From positions 92,880,170 through 92,944,169 of the forward strand of contig NC_068910.1 in the NCBI RefSeq assembly GCF_023091745.1: DNA of 64,000 bases, given 5' to 3'. A program made the translations under genes and the position numbers. This DNA is from Budorcas taxicolor. Lineage: Eukaryota; Chordata; Mammalia; Artiodactyla; Bovidae. Positions 47,966 through 60,661 of this stretch are shown here, in pieces. Under the pieces are notes generated by a model. It was given only the letters and a program-made list of their open reading frames with translations. It was not told where the DNA came from and did no database searches. Positions within the stretch are counted from its first letter, which is position 1. Each line of letters begins with the position of its first letter.

Positions 47966-49672
47966 TTATAGAATAAAATAGTTAAAACATTGAAGTGCTT
48001 TAAAAAATAAAACTCAAAGTAACTTGCCACTATGAGAATTTATGTGACCTGAAATAGTACTTTTATCTAATTACTATTTTATCTTCATTATTGTTATTAA
48101 AATAAAAGTAATATGCATCAATTTTATTTTATCAGTTGTCAATATGTAACATTAATGCAAGATGTTAATAGTAGAGGGAATTGTACATGCCAGCTGGATC
48201 AGGGTTATATGTGGACTCTCAATTTTTCAAACCTAAAATTAAAGTCTATTAATTAATAAAAATATTTCTCTTGCTACAGTGTGACAGGAAGTTTAGAATT
48301 TAAAAAAATTATGCAGTGAAGAAACTGATTTTACTTCACAATTATTTCCCAATATCAAGTCAGTATAATATTATCATAAGACTATTACCATATATGCAAC
48401 ATCATATATTCATTCCCCCAATTTCTACATTAGTATGAAAATAAAACACAAAGTAAACATGAGAAGCAAATGAAACAGTTAAAAAGAACACTAATACACC
48501 CCAAAATATCGATCTATATTTTATCTGTTTGTACCTTCAGTGTGTGGTTCACATTCTTTAAGTGCGAGGTGATGATGGCTCAGCATGTTGGGATGGGAAA
48601 GCAAATAGGGAAAAATATACCTATTAATGATAATTCACAAAACAGTATCTTAGGACTTGATAATTCACAGGACATGAGCAGCCAAGAGAATGAAACATTC
48701 AGGATCACTAAATGACTGAGTAGATGGTAGTTTTACTGATACAGAGATTAGAAGAAAATAATAGGTTATTGCAAAGACTGTACTATAAACAATAGATCAC
48801 AGATATCTGCTGTTCTAAGAGTGAAAACGAAACAGTGGTAATGGGTGCAGAAACATGCGTAAATAATAAAGAAAGCAATTGATGTAATTCTTGAAAAATT
48901 GTGTTGATGAAAGTTGGAAAAAGATGATTATCTTGTTTTAATAAATATCATATAAGTTATTAATTTAAGAGGTAAATGAACCTTAGTTGCTAGTAAGTTT
49001 CAACATATAAACATAGAACTTTTTATCAGGATAAAAGGCATCAAAATAGTTAAAGGAAGAGGCTACCAAAGAACTGAAAGACCAGAATGTTGGGTAAATC
49101 ACATATGAGGATGATGAAATCATACTTAAGGGTTGAAGGAGTGACCAGGGAAATTAAGAATGAGTTAGGACCTGATTTCTTAAATGAAAAGAATATGGGT
49201 AGCTCAGTATACTGAAAGGATGGAACAAGACTTTTTACACCATGAGAAAGAAATGTTTCCTATCCAAGTTCTATGAGTCTTAAAGCACTAGGATTTTTAA
49301 AAATACAATACAGTTTCAATGGTGAGGAACTGGCAATCAGGAACAAAGACCCTGACAAGTATGGGGTGAGCGACTACAGAAGCTTCGCTCCACAGAAAAC
49401 TTTATGCGTATAGAGGCGGTTGCCAATCATGGAAAAAGAGTTCCAGAGCAGGAGTCCCAAGGGTTTGGAACAGCAAAAAGAGAAAGGATTTTAATTAAAA
49501 GATAGGAAGAACAAAGAGGCAAATGCACAGTAGGAAATGAAAGTTACCTCTAGTTTGGACAAACAAAAAATAGACTTCTACTTTTGTCAGACACAGGGGA
49601 ATACAGGGTGGAAAGGCATGGAAAATGTCACCCCACTAACTTCAGGAGACTATAGGTTGGAAATCAAACAAA
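47966..49672. other. AT-rich DNA, no gene recognised
   Basis: Short frames at 48470-48715 and 49537-49782 have no domain, and the second runs into an LTR. No repeat family is obvious between the L1 relic and the LTR. Confidence 0.45.
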
Positions 49673-49678
49673 GGAAAT

Positions 49679-51280
49679 TGCCGGGGTCCAGCCCCGGTGG
49701 ATCCAGGGTGATTCGAAGGTGGGGATGGAGTCGGCGTCCTTGGAAAAATACATATTTAATTACATATATAGAGAGAGATTAGAAAAGGACAGTGTAGTAG
49801 GAAAATTAGTGGAGAAAAAGAGGCTGAATAACTTGGTTTACGTGGAATAGCATCCATGCTCCAGATGGAAATTCAGCCAGAGAAATGGGGAGCATGAAAG
49901 AAGCGACATGGGCGAATCAGTCTTTCTGGAAACTGATCCGATTTCTTTATTTCTGGATTTGCTTATATACCTTTTGTTACATATAGGGATGAATACAGAG
50001 TCACAGGGGGGTCAGCAGTCCTGACCTTTACCAAAATCAGGTGCTTCACATAAATGTATAAAAAAAGGTCTTAAGGATATTACATCATCTTCTGGCCATG
50101 AGACCCGCTGACACTTTATGATCCTTTCTTTCTAATAACCAAAAAACTTCTTTTTTCCAAGGGTGATTTTTCTTAAACCAGGCACCACCCTCCAAATAAA
50201 GTTACATTCCTATAGGATGAGGGTGTAGTTATAATCAAGAAAGGAATTTATTTAATCCAAGGTTAACATGATTAATCTTAAAGGTCAATGCTTATTTCTC
50301 CTATATGCTAGTTATATTCATTATAAGGGCAGGGAATATGGAGAGTTAGCAGCAAACATCAGCCAAACAAATGAAAATCCTTTCACCAATGCTCCCCTTA
50401 AGATCTATTTAGTCTTAAGATAGTGATAAAGTTACATTTTTACATAGCAAGGACACAGTGATTTATAACAAAGTACAGTGATCTATTACAAAAGAGAAAA
50501 TTCATTAACTCAAAAAGTCTAGTATTGCTAACTTTAAAAACTACTATATTTCCTTTTCTATATTCCAAATACATTGATTAATATATTCCCAGGTGCCTAA
50601 GGATATGGAGGCCTGGCGGCAATCATTGACTCAACAATGAGAAAAGCCCTATGCTAATTAAGACTTTCAAAATACTCCAAAACTCTCTGTGCTGTTTATG
50701 GTTGAGAGGTAGTAAACAATCATGTACGTAGTGGCAGGAGTATGGATAATCCTGTCACACAAGCTAAGACTAGCCTGAAACACACTTGTCACACCCAGGG
50801 CAGGGAATTAGCAGTAATTATTGGCACAACAAATGAAAAACCCTTCACCAATATAATTCCTAACCAACCCACTATACTAATAATTTCCAACTACCCCCCA
50901 AAATTTGCCTTTATTAAGTCTAAAACATCTCGTGCCTCTCAGGTTGGGAGGCTGTGAACAATCACATGTGGCCGGATGAACCTATACAGGTGGGCTAGAT
51001 AACCTTCAGAGGAGTCCGTAAGCTGAAACACTCTTGTCACACCCAGGAATTTTTATTGCCTTGGAGCTGCACGTTTACTCCTTCTCCGAGAGAAACGGTT
51101 ATGGGGGAGAGCCCCCCGTAAAGTCAGAGGTGTAGGTGAGAGCATAAAACAGACTCTGGTTTTGGGGTAGATGCTCGGGAACAGGGGGTTTCCTGAGGCT
51201 TGATCATGCCTTTGCATATGCCAAGCCTCCTTCCTCATGACCTTTGCCATGGGCAGAGTTCCTCATGCTGGCCCCCGGCA
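49679..51280 (-). mobile_element. Solo ERV LTR, 1602 bp, with repeated U3 blocks
   Basis: The plus strand begins tgccggggtcc and ends gcccccggca, so both strands show TG...CA termini. A perfect 6-bp TSD, ggaaat at 49673-49678 and 51281-51286, flanks it. On the minus strand a TATA-like gtatataagc lies at 49970-49961 and an AATAAA at 49951-49946. Related blocks recur inside (for example cttgtcacaccc at about 50785 and 51031). No retroviral genes are present, which fits a solo LTR of a class II-like ERV. Confidence 0.85.
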
Positions 51281-51286
51281 GGAAAT

Positions 51287-51930
51287 GATCTGTGGATACA
51301 TAGACACAGAGAGAGAATTCCAGTAGCATCTTGTCACTGACTCACAATAGGTCAGTCTATTAGGATGTTAGTGGATACAGAGTCTCTGTTGCAAATGTTT
51401 ATGAGTCAGTGGGATTGCACAGGTCAGTAGTAAGCACATTTTTAATAGATTACCTCTTTTCTAAATTCATAGCAAGACTATTTTAAAAAATGGTAGTAAT
51501 TGGAGTTTTCAGTTATGCTCATTTTATGGATTATTAGCAATTAATAGAGTTTGAAAATGCATAATCAGCTATAAAGGTTACATTTTATTACAGTATCATA
51601 ACATTTATTTGGAAGTTGAGAGTAGAAGGTTTACATGTAAAAGGTTTCTATTTCTTTTAGGAGACTAGAGAATTATAATAAAAGTTTCTTCCATTATGTG
51701 GAGTAGTGGTTCAGAATACCTTTAGAGCAATGAGAGTGCCTTTTTAGCCATTCTCATGAAGAGCCCTAGGTCATTTAAAATTTATGCTACACACTCAACA
51801 GGAAAGTTATCAGGATCCTTGGCTGTGTGAAAATTGAGAACAGTCATTGATCAATGATGTATGAACTGAATCTACAACTTGTTTATTTGGCTTCACTTGC
51901 ACTTCACTGACACTCCGATTCATATTCCTG

Positions 51931-51933
<3 letters not shown>
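51287..51933. other. AT-rich DNA, no feature recognised
   Basis: No gene or recognisable repeat occurs between the LTR and the (TA)n array. Confidence 0.4.
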
Positions 51934-51985
<52 letters not shown>

Positions 51986-51986
51986 G
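51934..51986. repeat. (TA)n microsatellite
   Basis: An uninterrupted (ta)n run of more than 40 bases is followed by gtatatg. Confidence 0.95.
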
Positions 51987-52547
51987 TCAGATACATACTT
52001 GAAAATAAACCATTTTCATACTCTAATAATATCTAATTTATGCAGGAGCCTAAATCTGACCTCAGTCTTATCCAAGGATCAAAATCATCTGAGTAGTTTT
52101 ATTTGGAACATGTTCATTAAAATCCTGTGAGAATTTTCTTGGGGTTTACCCTTCTAATAAAACAACTATCACAAAGTCTGGGCATATTTGAAATAAGTAT
52201 ACAGACAGATACCTGCTTATTTAACTCAGAGAAATAAATATACGGACATAGTTGCTTATTCAATTCAGAGAACTTTGCCATAAACATAAAATTGTATAAA
52301 ATGTGTGAATCTTTTTAAGAAGCAGGATAAATGCATAACAAGGTATTCAGACTATTTTATTAGAAAAATCTAGAAAATCTACTAGTTTTTATTTATTATA
52401 ATCTGTTTAAGCAATTATCTTTTTGTCATGTTCTGCTTCGATTTAATGCTTCTTACTATTGCACTAAGCGTGATTCCCTTCTGGGCAAATTTTGTCTCTT
52501 TTATTGCATGTATTTGGACCTTCGTAGTCAACACTAGTGTTAAAAAG

Positions 52548-52738
52548 TCCTACCAGCACAGGAGACTCAGGGGATGCGGGTTTGATCCCTGTGCCAGGAA
52601 GATCCCATGGAGAAGGAAATGACAAGCCACTCCAGGATTCTTGTCTGAGAAATTCCATGGACAGAGGAGCCTGATGGACTATAGTCCATGGGTCACAATG
52701 AGTCAGACACAATTGAGCACTCATGAACACACACACAC
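52548..52738 (+). mobile_element. Bov-tA SINE, 5'-truncated
   Basis: The tRNA-like head is partly lost; the copy starts near the anticodon-arm relic (cagcacaggagactc). The body is complete to gtcagacacaattgagcac, and an (ac)n tail follows. Confidence 0.87.
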
Positions 52739-53109
52739 ATTATATGTATTATATCTCTTTGTCAATAAATTAATAGGTTATATCCGACCAGAGTGGCTGC
52801 TTCTCTTATCTTAGTGTATCACGTTTTCATAGGGTTCACACTTTTTTACCCTATGACACTTACTTTTGTTACTAAGAAGTTAAGCTTTATTTTACTAGTG
52901 TCTCTTACTCTCAAATTTTCTTTTGGTACCTAATTCTTCCAAAGAATGAATGCCCTACCCCTTCATCTTGAGCTGTTGAAACACTGGACTTCAATATGAT
53001 GTGTCTATTTGGCAAAGCATCCTATAATCTCCAGTGGAGTTCAACTCAGAATTCTGTTGCTCATATCCTAGGGCTTGGATGATTGCACTCTTCAAAAGGT
53101 TGACAGTAT

Positions 53110-53262
53110 GTGAACCACTAACTATCTATTTGACCTTGGTTATTTGCTTAATTATATTCTGTATGTCTATATATCTTCTTCTAAAACATTATGATCTTAA
53201 TAAAAGTGCCTGCCTCCTTGGGTTGTTATAATGTTTAAGAGTTAATAGCTGTGTTTGCAAAA
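53110..53262 (+). mobile_element. Probable MIR SINE relic
   Basis: The sequence atttgaccttggttatttgc, followed after a diverged pyrimidine stretch by gtgcctgcctccttgggttg and taatgtttaagagttaata, follows the MIR core order on the plus strand. Confidence 0.5.
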
Positions 53263-53676
53263 TGAAGAACCTACCTAAGTATTTGTTCATTATCTGATTG
53301 TTTTAGTTTAGTATTTTTGCTAATAATGTTTATAAACAGCCCAACATGCTTACCCACTATCACCCCACTGTAGACTTATTTCCTCATGTAGAACTCATCT
53401 TAGGTTCCATAACTGTAAATCCATTATTTTTTTTCCTGCACTGTCTTTGTCTGTCACTCTTTGTAAATTGCTGCTGGCTTGCATGAGTTACTAAAGATTT
53501 TTCATGTATGAAATATTTCCCATACAGTTGCTTCAAAGAAAAAAATAGACAATATATGGTAAAGAAAAAAAAAAAAAAAAAAAACCCATACCAGAGTGCT
53601 GAGCACTCAGTAATGATCAATAATGCTTTAGCTCAACACCCCATCCATTATGGCTATTTGAATGATAATCTCTGCT

Positions 53677-56600
53677 CGTTGTTGTTCACTCAACCAAGTC
53701 TGACTCTTTGCAACCCCATGTACTGCAGCACACCAGGCTTCCCTATACTTCACCCCCTCCCAGAGATTGCTTAAATTCATATCCACCAAGTCAATGATGC
53801 CATCCAACCATCTCATCCTCTGTTGACCTCTTCTCCAGCCTTCAATCTTTCCCAGCATCAGGGTCTTTTCTAATGAGTCTGCTTTTCACGTCAGGTAGCC
53901 AAAGTACTCGAGTTTCAGTTTCAGTATCAATCCTTCAGGACTGATTTACTTTAGGATAGACTGGTTTGATCTCCCTGCAGTCCAAGGGACAGTCATGATT
54001 ATTTCCCAACACCACATTTTAAAAGCATCAGATCTTTGGCACTCAGTTTTCATTATGGTCCAACTCTCACATCCGTACATGATTCCTTGAAAAACTATAG
54101 CTTTGACTATACATACCTTTGTCAGCAAAGTAATGTCTCTGCTTTTTACTATGCTGTCTAGGTTTGTCATAGCTTTTCTTCTAAAGAGCAAGCATCTTTT
54201 AATTTCTTGGCTGCAGTTACCATATGCACTAATTTTGGCACCCCCAAAAATAAAAGCTGTCGCTGTTTCCATTGATTCCCCGTCTATTTGCTGTGAAGTG
54301 AGGGGACCATACGTCATGATCTTCATGTTTTGAATATTGAGTTTTAAGCCAGCTTTTTCACTCTCCTCTTTTGCCTTAATCAAGAGGCTCTTTAGTTCCT
54401 CTTCAATTTCTGCCACAAGGATGGTGTCATCTGTATATTTGAGGTTATTGATATTTCTTCCAGCAATCTTGATTCCACCTAGTGCTTCATCCAGCCTGGC
54501 ATTTCACATGATGTACTCTGCATATAAGTTAAGCAGCGTGACAATATGCAGCCTTGACATACTCTTTCCCAATCTGGAACCAGTCTGTTGTTTCATGTCC
54601 AGTTCTAACTGGTGCTTCTTGACCTGCATACAGTTTTGTTAGGAGGCAGGTCAGGTGGTCTGACATTCCCATCTCTTTAAGAATTTTCCACAGTTTGTTG
54701 TGATCCACAGAGTCAAAGAATTTAGGGTAGTCAGTGAAGCTGAAGCAGATGTTTTTCTGGAATCCTTTTGCTTTTTCTATGATCCAACAGACGTTGCAAA
54801 TTTAATCTCCAGTTCCTCTGCCTTTTCTTATCCCAGCTTGAACATATGGAAGTTCCCAGTTCATGTACTGGTGAAGCCTAGCATGGAGAATTTTGAACAT
54901 GTCTTTGCTAACGTGTGAGATGAGTGCAATTGTATGATAATGTGAACAGTCTTTGGCCTTTCTTTGGGATTGGAATGAAAACTGACTTTTCCAGTCCTGT
55001 GGCCACTGCTTAGATTTCTAAATTTGCCTGCATATTGAGTGCAGCAATTTCACAGCATCATCTTTAAGGATTTGAAATGGCTTAGCTGGAATTCCATTAC
55101 CTCCACTAGCTTTGTTTGTAGTGATGCATCCTTAGGCCCACTTGACTTTACACTCCAGGGTGTCTGGCTCACACCATCGTGGTTATCTGGCTATCTTGGT
55201 CAAAAAGATCATTTTTGTATAGTTCACCTCTCTATTATTGATACCTCGTCTTGACATCTTCTGCTTCTGTTAAGACCATTTCTGTCCTTTATTGTACCCA
55301 TCTTTGTGTGAAATGTTCCCTTGGTATCTGTGATTTTCGTGAAGAGATTTCTAGTCATTTCCATTCAGTTGCTTTCCTATATTTGTTTGCACTGATCACT
55401 TAGGAAGGCTTTGTTATTTCTCCTTGCTGGTCTTTGAAACTCTGCATTCAGACTGGTATATCTTTCCTTTTCTCCTTTGCCTTTCACTTTTCTTTTCTCA
55501 GCTCTTTGTAAGGCCTCCGCAGACAACCATTTTGTCCTTTTGGATTTCTTTTTCTTGGGCACAGTTTTGATCACCACTTCTTGTACAATGTTATTATGAA
55601 CCTCTGTCCATAGTTCTTCAGGCACTCTGTCTATCAGATCTAATGCCTTGAATCTATTTGTTACATCCAATATATAGTCATAAGAGATTTGACTTAGGTC
55701 ACACCTGAATGGGCTAGTGGTTTTCCCTACTTTCTTCAATTGGTCTGAATTTGCCAATAAGGAGTTCACAGTCAGCTCCCAGTCTTGTTTTTGATGATTG
55801 TATAGAGCTTCTCCATCTTTGGCTACAAAGAATATAATCAATCTGATTTCGTATTGACCATCTGGTGATGTCCATGTGTAGAGTCTTCTATTGTGTTGTT
55901 GAAGAGGGTGTTTTCTATGACCAGTGTGTTGTCTTGGGAAAATTCTGTTAGCCTTTTCTGCTTCATTTTGTAATCCAAAGCCAAACTTGCTTGTTACTCC
56001 AGATATCTCTTGACTTCCTATTTTTGTATTCCAAATCCTGTAATGAAAAGGACATCTCTATTTTGTGTTAGTTCTTGTAGAGATACTGAATGGTTACCTT
56101 GGAAATGAACTAAAATCATTCTGCCATTTTTGAGATTGGACCCAAGGTACTGCATTTCTCTTTTGTTGACTATTTGGGCTATTCCATTTCTTCTGATTGA
56201 TTCTTGCCTGTAAGAGTAGATATAATGGTCATCTGAATTAAATTCACCCATTCCAGTCCACCATTTTGGGCTTCCTTGGTGGCTCAGATGATAAAGAATC
56301 CGTCTGCAATGTGGGAGACCTAGGTTCCATCCCTGAGTTGGGAAGACCCCCTGGAGAATGGAATGGCAACCCACTTCAGTATTCTTGCCTGGAGAATTCC
56401 ATGGACAGAGGAGCCTGGCAGGCTACAGTCCACTGGGTCCCAAAGAGTCAGACAAGACTGAGTGACTTCACTCACTCACTCATTCCAGTCCATTTTAGTT
56501 CACTAATCATCACATGTAGATGTTCACACTTATTATCTCCTTTTTACCCACTTCCATTAGCCTTGATTCATGGACCTAACCTTCCAGGTTCCTATGCAAT

Positions 56601-56976
56601 ATTGTTCTTTACAGCATCACACCTTACTTTCACCACCAGAGACATCCACACTTGTGCACTGTTTCCAATTTTGCTCAGCCTCTTTATTCCTTTTGGAGCT
56701 ATTTCTCCACTCTTCTCCAGTGGCATACTGGGCACCTACTGACCTGGGAAGTTCATCTTTAAGTGTCATATCTTTTTGTCTTTTCATACCTTTCACGGGG
56801 TTCTCAAGGCAAAAATGCTGAAGTGGTTTGCCATTTCCTTGTCCAATGGACCATGTTTTGTTAGAACTCTCCACCATGACTCATAGTTTCATTGTTAAAC
56901 AAGGCTGTGATCCATTTGATCAGTTTGATTATTTTTCTTGATTGTGGTTTTCATTCTGTCTGCCCTCTGATGGATG
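53677..56976 (-). mobile_element. BovB C, nearly full-length LINE, split by a SINE
   Basis: The copy runs in reverse from the 3' end (gttgttgttcactcaaccaa) through the RT region to the ORF-upstream region near 56970. Minus frames at 53946-54416 (LKLNIQNMKIMTYGPLTS, MYGCESWTIMKTECQR) and 55377-55841 (VGKTTSPFRCDLSQI, LIDRVPEELWTEV) mark C-terminal and linker parts. It is diverged, with many stops and a deletion of about 75 bp near 56082 in the endonuclease. A Bov-tA sits in it at 56261-56480. Confidence 0.9.
56261..56480 (+). mobile_element. Bov-tA SINE inside BovB C
   Basis: The element runs from a gggcttccttggtggctcag head to cagacaagactgagtgac and a cactcactcact tail. It is opposite in orientation to its host. 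A perfect 12-bp TSD, cattccagtcca at 56249-56260 and 56481-56492, flanks it. Confidence 0.93.
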
Positions 56977-57016
56977 AGGAAAAGAGACTTGTGGAAGCTT
57001 CCTGATGGGAGGAACT

Positions 57017-57262
57017 CGTTTCAGTTCAGTCACTCAGTTGTGTCTGACTTTGCGACCCCACGCACTGCAGCACAACAGGGTTCCCTGTCTATCACTAACT
57101 CCCCAGGCTTGATCAAACTTATGTCCATAGCGTCAGTGATGCCATCCAACTATTTCATCCTCTGTCATCCCTTTCTCCTCATACATACCACTGGAAAAGC
57201 CATAGCTTTGACAATACTGACCTTTGTCCCTAAAGTAACATCTTCGGTTTTTTAATAGATGG
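57017..57262 (-). mobile_element. BovB D, 3' end with internal deletion
   Basis: The reverse-complement 3' end (cagttcagtcactcagttgt) is normal to about 57180. It then jumps from ccctttctcctc to atacataccactggaaaa, skipping about 250 bp that other copies have. The fragment ends near 57262, where sequence of the BovB 5' type begins. Confidence 0.87.
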
Positions 57263-57798
57263 GAGAAACTGGCTGTTGGGGAAACTGGGTCTTGCTCTCT
57301 ATGCAGGGCCATGCTCAGTAATCCTTGAATATAATTTTTGGCTTATTGGTGGGAATGGATTCCCTCCCTGTAGTTTGGCCTGAGGCCAAACTATGGCAGG
57401 GGTGATGGTGGTAATGGTGACCTCTTTCAAGATATTATAACAGCAAGCCACAGCTCCAAGCACTGCTGTATTCAGTGTTCCTGACTCCACCATGGGCCAC
57501 TGTGGAGTCAAGTCTCTGCTGGAGACTCCTGGACACTTACATGAAAATCTGGCTCAGTCTCTTGTGGGGTCACTACTCCTTTCCCCTGGGTCCTTGTTTC
57601 GCACAAGGTTTTGTTTGTGCCCTCCAAGAGTCTGTTTCCTCAGTGCTGTAGAAGTTCTGTAATCAAATCCCACTGCCTTCAAAGTCAAATTCCCTGGGGA
57701 TTCTCAGTCCCTTTGTCAGATTCCCAGGTTGAGAAATCTGCTGTGGGTCCTAGAACTTTTTCAACAGTTCAAGAACTTCTTTTGAACAGTGTAAGAAT
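57263..57798 (-). mobile_element. BovB 5'-associated (UTR-like) sequence next to BovB D
   Basis: The blocks atggtggtaatggtgacctc, ggctcagtctcttgtggggt, cactactcctttcccctggg and acaaggttttgtttgtgccc resemble the sequence at 61696-61905 and the inverted 5' segment of BovB A. It is non-coding and GC-richer than its surroundings. Its direct junction to a BovB 3' end suggests a coding-less BovB derivative, or two neighbouring truncated elements. Confidence 0.6.
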
Positions 57799-58028
57799 AC
57801 CTGATGCAGAGAAATGACATTTGAAAGGACCCTGATGCTGGGAAAGATTGAGGGTGGGAGGAGAAGAGGACAACAGAGGATGAGACGGTTGGATGGCATC
57901 ACCGATTCAAAGGACATGGGTTTGAGTAAACTCCAGGAGTTGGTGATGGACAAGGAGACCTTGTGTGCTACAGTCCATGGGGTCACAAAGAGTCGGACAC
58001 AACTGAGTGACTGAACTGAACTGAACTG
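57799..58028 (+). mobile_element. BovB 3'-end fragment, opposite orientation
   Basis: The plus-strand BovB 3' end runs from cctgatgcagagaaatgac to a (actga)n tail. It interrupts the surrounding 5'-type sequence (agaacttcttt before, agaatttctttggtataat after), with a short candidate TSD aagaat at 57793-57798 and 58029-58034. Confidence 0.85.
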
Positions 58029-58228
58029 AAGAATTTCTTTGGTATAATATTTCTCCTGTTTCTGAGTTGTCTAATCAGTGGCTCTGTTCAGTTCAGTTCA
58101 GGCACTCAGTCGTGTCCGACTCTTTGAGACCCCATGAATTGCAGCACGCCAGGCCTCCCTGTCCATCACCATCTCCCAGAGTTCACTCAGACTCACGTCC
58201 ATCGAGTCAGTGATGCCATCCAGCCATC

Positions 58229-59626
58229 TCATCCTCTGTCGTCCCCTTCTCCTCCTGCCCCAATCCCTCCCAGCATCAGAGTCTTTTCCAATGAGTCAAC
58301 TCTTCGCATGAGGTGGCCAAGGTACTGGAGTTTCAGCTTTAGCATCATTCCTTCCAAAGAAATCCCAGGGCTGATCTCCTTCAGAATGGACTGGTTGGAC
58401 CTCCTTGGAGTCCTAGGGACTCTCAACAGTCTTCTCGAACACCACAGTTCAAAAACATCAATTCTTCGGGACTCAGCCTTCTTCACAGTCCAACTCTCAC
58501 ATCCATACATGACTACTGGAAAAACCACAGCCTTGACTAGATGGACCTTAGTCGGCAAAGTAATGTCTCTGCTTTTCAATGGGCTATCTAGGTTGGTCAT
58601 AACTTTTCTTCCAAGGAGTAAGCGTCTTTTAATTTCAAGGCTGCAGTTACCATCTGCAGTGACTTTGGAGACCCCAAAAATAAAGTCTGACACTGTTTCC
58701 ACTGTTTCCCCATCTATTTCCCATAGAGTGATGAGACCAGATGCCATGATCTTCATTTTCTGAATGTTGAGCTTGAAGCCAACTTTTTCACTCTCCTCTT
58801 TCACTTTCATCAAGAGGCTTTTTAGCTCCTCTTCACTTGCTGCCATAAGGGTGGTGTCATCTGCATATCTGAGGTTATTGATATTTCTCCCAGCAATCTT
58901 GATTCCAGCTTGTGTTTCTTCCAGTCCAGTGTTTCTCATGATGTACTCTGCATATAAGTTAAATAAGCAGGGTGATAATATACAGTCTTGGCGTACTCCT
59001 TTTCCTATTTGGAAACAGTCCGTTGTTCCATGTCCAGTTATAACTGTTGCTTCCTGACCTGCATACAGATTTCTCAAGAGGCAGGTCATGTGGTCTGGTA
59101 TTGCCATCTCCTTCAGAATTTTCCACAGTTTATTGTGATCCACACAGTCAAAGGCTTTGGCATAGTCAATAAAGCAGAAATAGATGTTTTTCTGGAACTC
59201 TCTTGCTTTTTCCATGATCCAGCAGATGTTGGTAATTTGATCTCTGGTTCCTCTGCCTTTTCTAAAACCAGCTTGAACATCTGGAAGTTCATGGTTCACA
59301 TATTGCTGAAGCCTGGCTTGGAGAATTTTGAGCATCACTTTACTAGCATGTGAGATGAGTGCAATTGTGCAGTAGTTTGAGCATTCTTTGGCATTGCCTT
59401 TCTTTTGGATTGGAATGAAAACTGACCTTTTCCAGTCCTGTGGCCACTGCTGAGTTTTCCAAATGTGCTGGCATATTGAGTGCAGCACTTTCACAGCATC
59501 ATCTTTCAGGATTTGAAATAGCTCCACTGGAATTCCATCACCTCCACTAGCTTTGTTCACAGTGATGCTTTCTAAAGCCCACTTGACTTCACATTCCATG
59601 ATGTCTGGCTCTAGATGAGTGATCAC
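58229..59626 (-). pseudogene. BovB F ORF2 RT and C-terminal domain, 465 codons open
   Basis: This frame covers the whole RT and the C-terminal region. ASGGDGIPVELFQILKDD lies near residues 26-43, AGFRKGRGTRDQI near 119-131, FIDYAKAFDCVDHNKL near 152-167 (first catalytic Asp), YADD at 254-257, and LLLGRKVMTNLDS and VVMYGCESWTVKKAE further on. In the family this polymerase copies element RNA onto nicked target DNA. The conserved RQGC motif reads RQDC (Asp codon at 58985-58987). The start is arbitrary because upstream codons are frameshifted, so the frame is a remnant of ORF2 and not an intact protein. Confidence 0.9.
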
Positions 59627-59662
59627 ACCATCGTGATTATCCGGGTCGTGAAGATCTTTTTT

Positions 59663-60121
59663 CTACAGTTCTTCTGTGTATTCTTTCCACCTCTTCTTAA
59701 TATCTTCTGCTTCTGTTAGGTCCATACCATTTCTGTCCTTTATCGAGCCCATCTTTGCATGAAGTGTTCCCTTGGTATCTCTAATTTTCTTGAAGAGATC
59801 TCTAGTCTTTCCCATTCTGTTCTTGTCCTCTATTTCTTTGCATTGATGGCTGAAGAAGGCTTTCTTATCTCTTTTTGCTATTCTCTGGAACTCTGCATTC
59901 AAATGCTTCTATCTTTCCTTTTCTCCTTTGCTTTTCACCTCTCTTCTTTTCACAGCTATTTGTAAGGCCTCCCCAGACAGCCATTTTGCTTTTTTGCATT
60001 TCTTTTCCATGGGGATGGTCTTGATCCCTGTCTCCTGTACAATGTCACGAACCTCATTCCATAGTTCATCAGGCACTCTATCTATCAGATCTAGGCCCTT
60101 AAATCTATTTCTCACTTCCAC
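59663..60121 (-). pseudogene. BovB F ORF2 linker between endonuclease and RT
   Basis: Two minus frames, 60121-59909 and 59902-59663, carry NRFKGLDLIDRVPDELWNEV, KCKKAKWLSGEALQIAVKRR, then MGKTRDLFKKIRDTKGTLHAK and DLTEAEDIKKRWKEYTEEL. They are separated by a small frameshift near 59905 and from the RT frame by another near 59640. Confidence 0.85.
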
Positions 60122-60661
60122 TGTATAATCATAAGGGATTTGATTTAGGTCATACCTGAATGGTAGCGGTTTTCCCTACTTTCTTCAATTTGAGTCTGAA
60201 TTTGGTAATAAGGAGTTCATGATCTGAGCCACAGTCAGCTCCTGGTCTTGTTTTTGTTGACTGTATAGAGCTTCTCCATCTTTGGCTGCATAGAATATAA
60301 TCAATCTGATTTCAGTGTTGACCATCTGGTGATGTCCATGTGTAGAGTCTTCTCTTGTGTTGTTGAAAAAGGGTGTTTGCTATGACCAGTGCATTTTCTT
60401 GGCAAAACTCTATTAGTCTTTGCCTTGCTTCATTTCGCATTCCAAGGCCAAATTTACCTGTTACTCCAGGTGTTTCTTGACTTCCTACTTTTGCATTCCA
60501 GTCCCCTATAATGAAAAGGACATCTTTTTGGAGTGTTAGTTATAAAAGGTCATGTAGGTCTTCATAGAATCATCCAACTTCTGCTTCCTCAGCATTACTG
60601 GTCAGCCCATAGACTTGGATTACCATGATACTGAATGGTTTCCCTTGGAAATGAACAGAGA

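Noticed and set aside
58134..58763. 209-codon plus-strand open frame rich in Ser and Pro
   Set aside because: It is the exact antisense of BovB F ORF2 and resembles the other antisense BovB frames.
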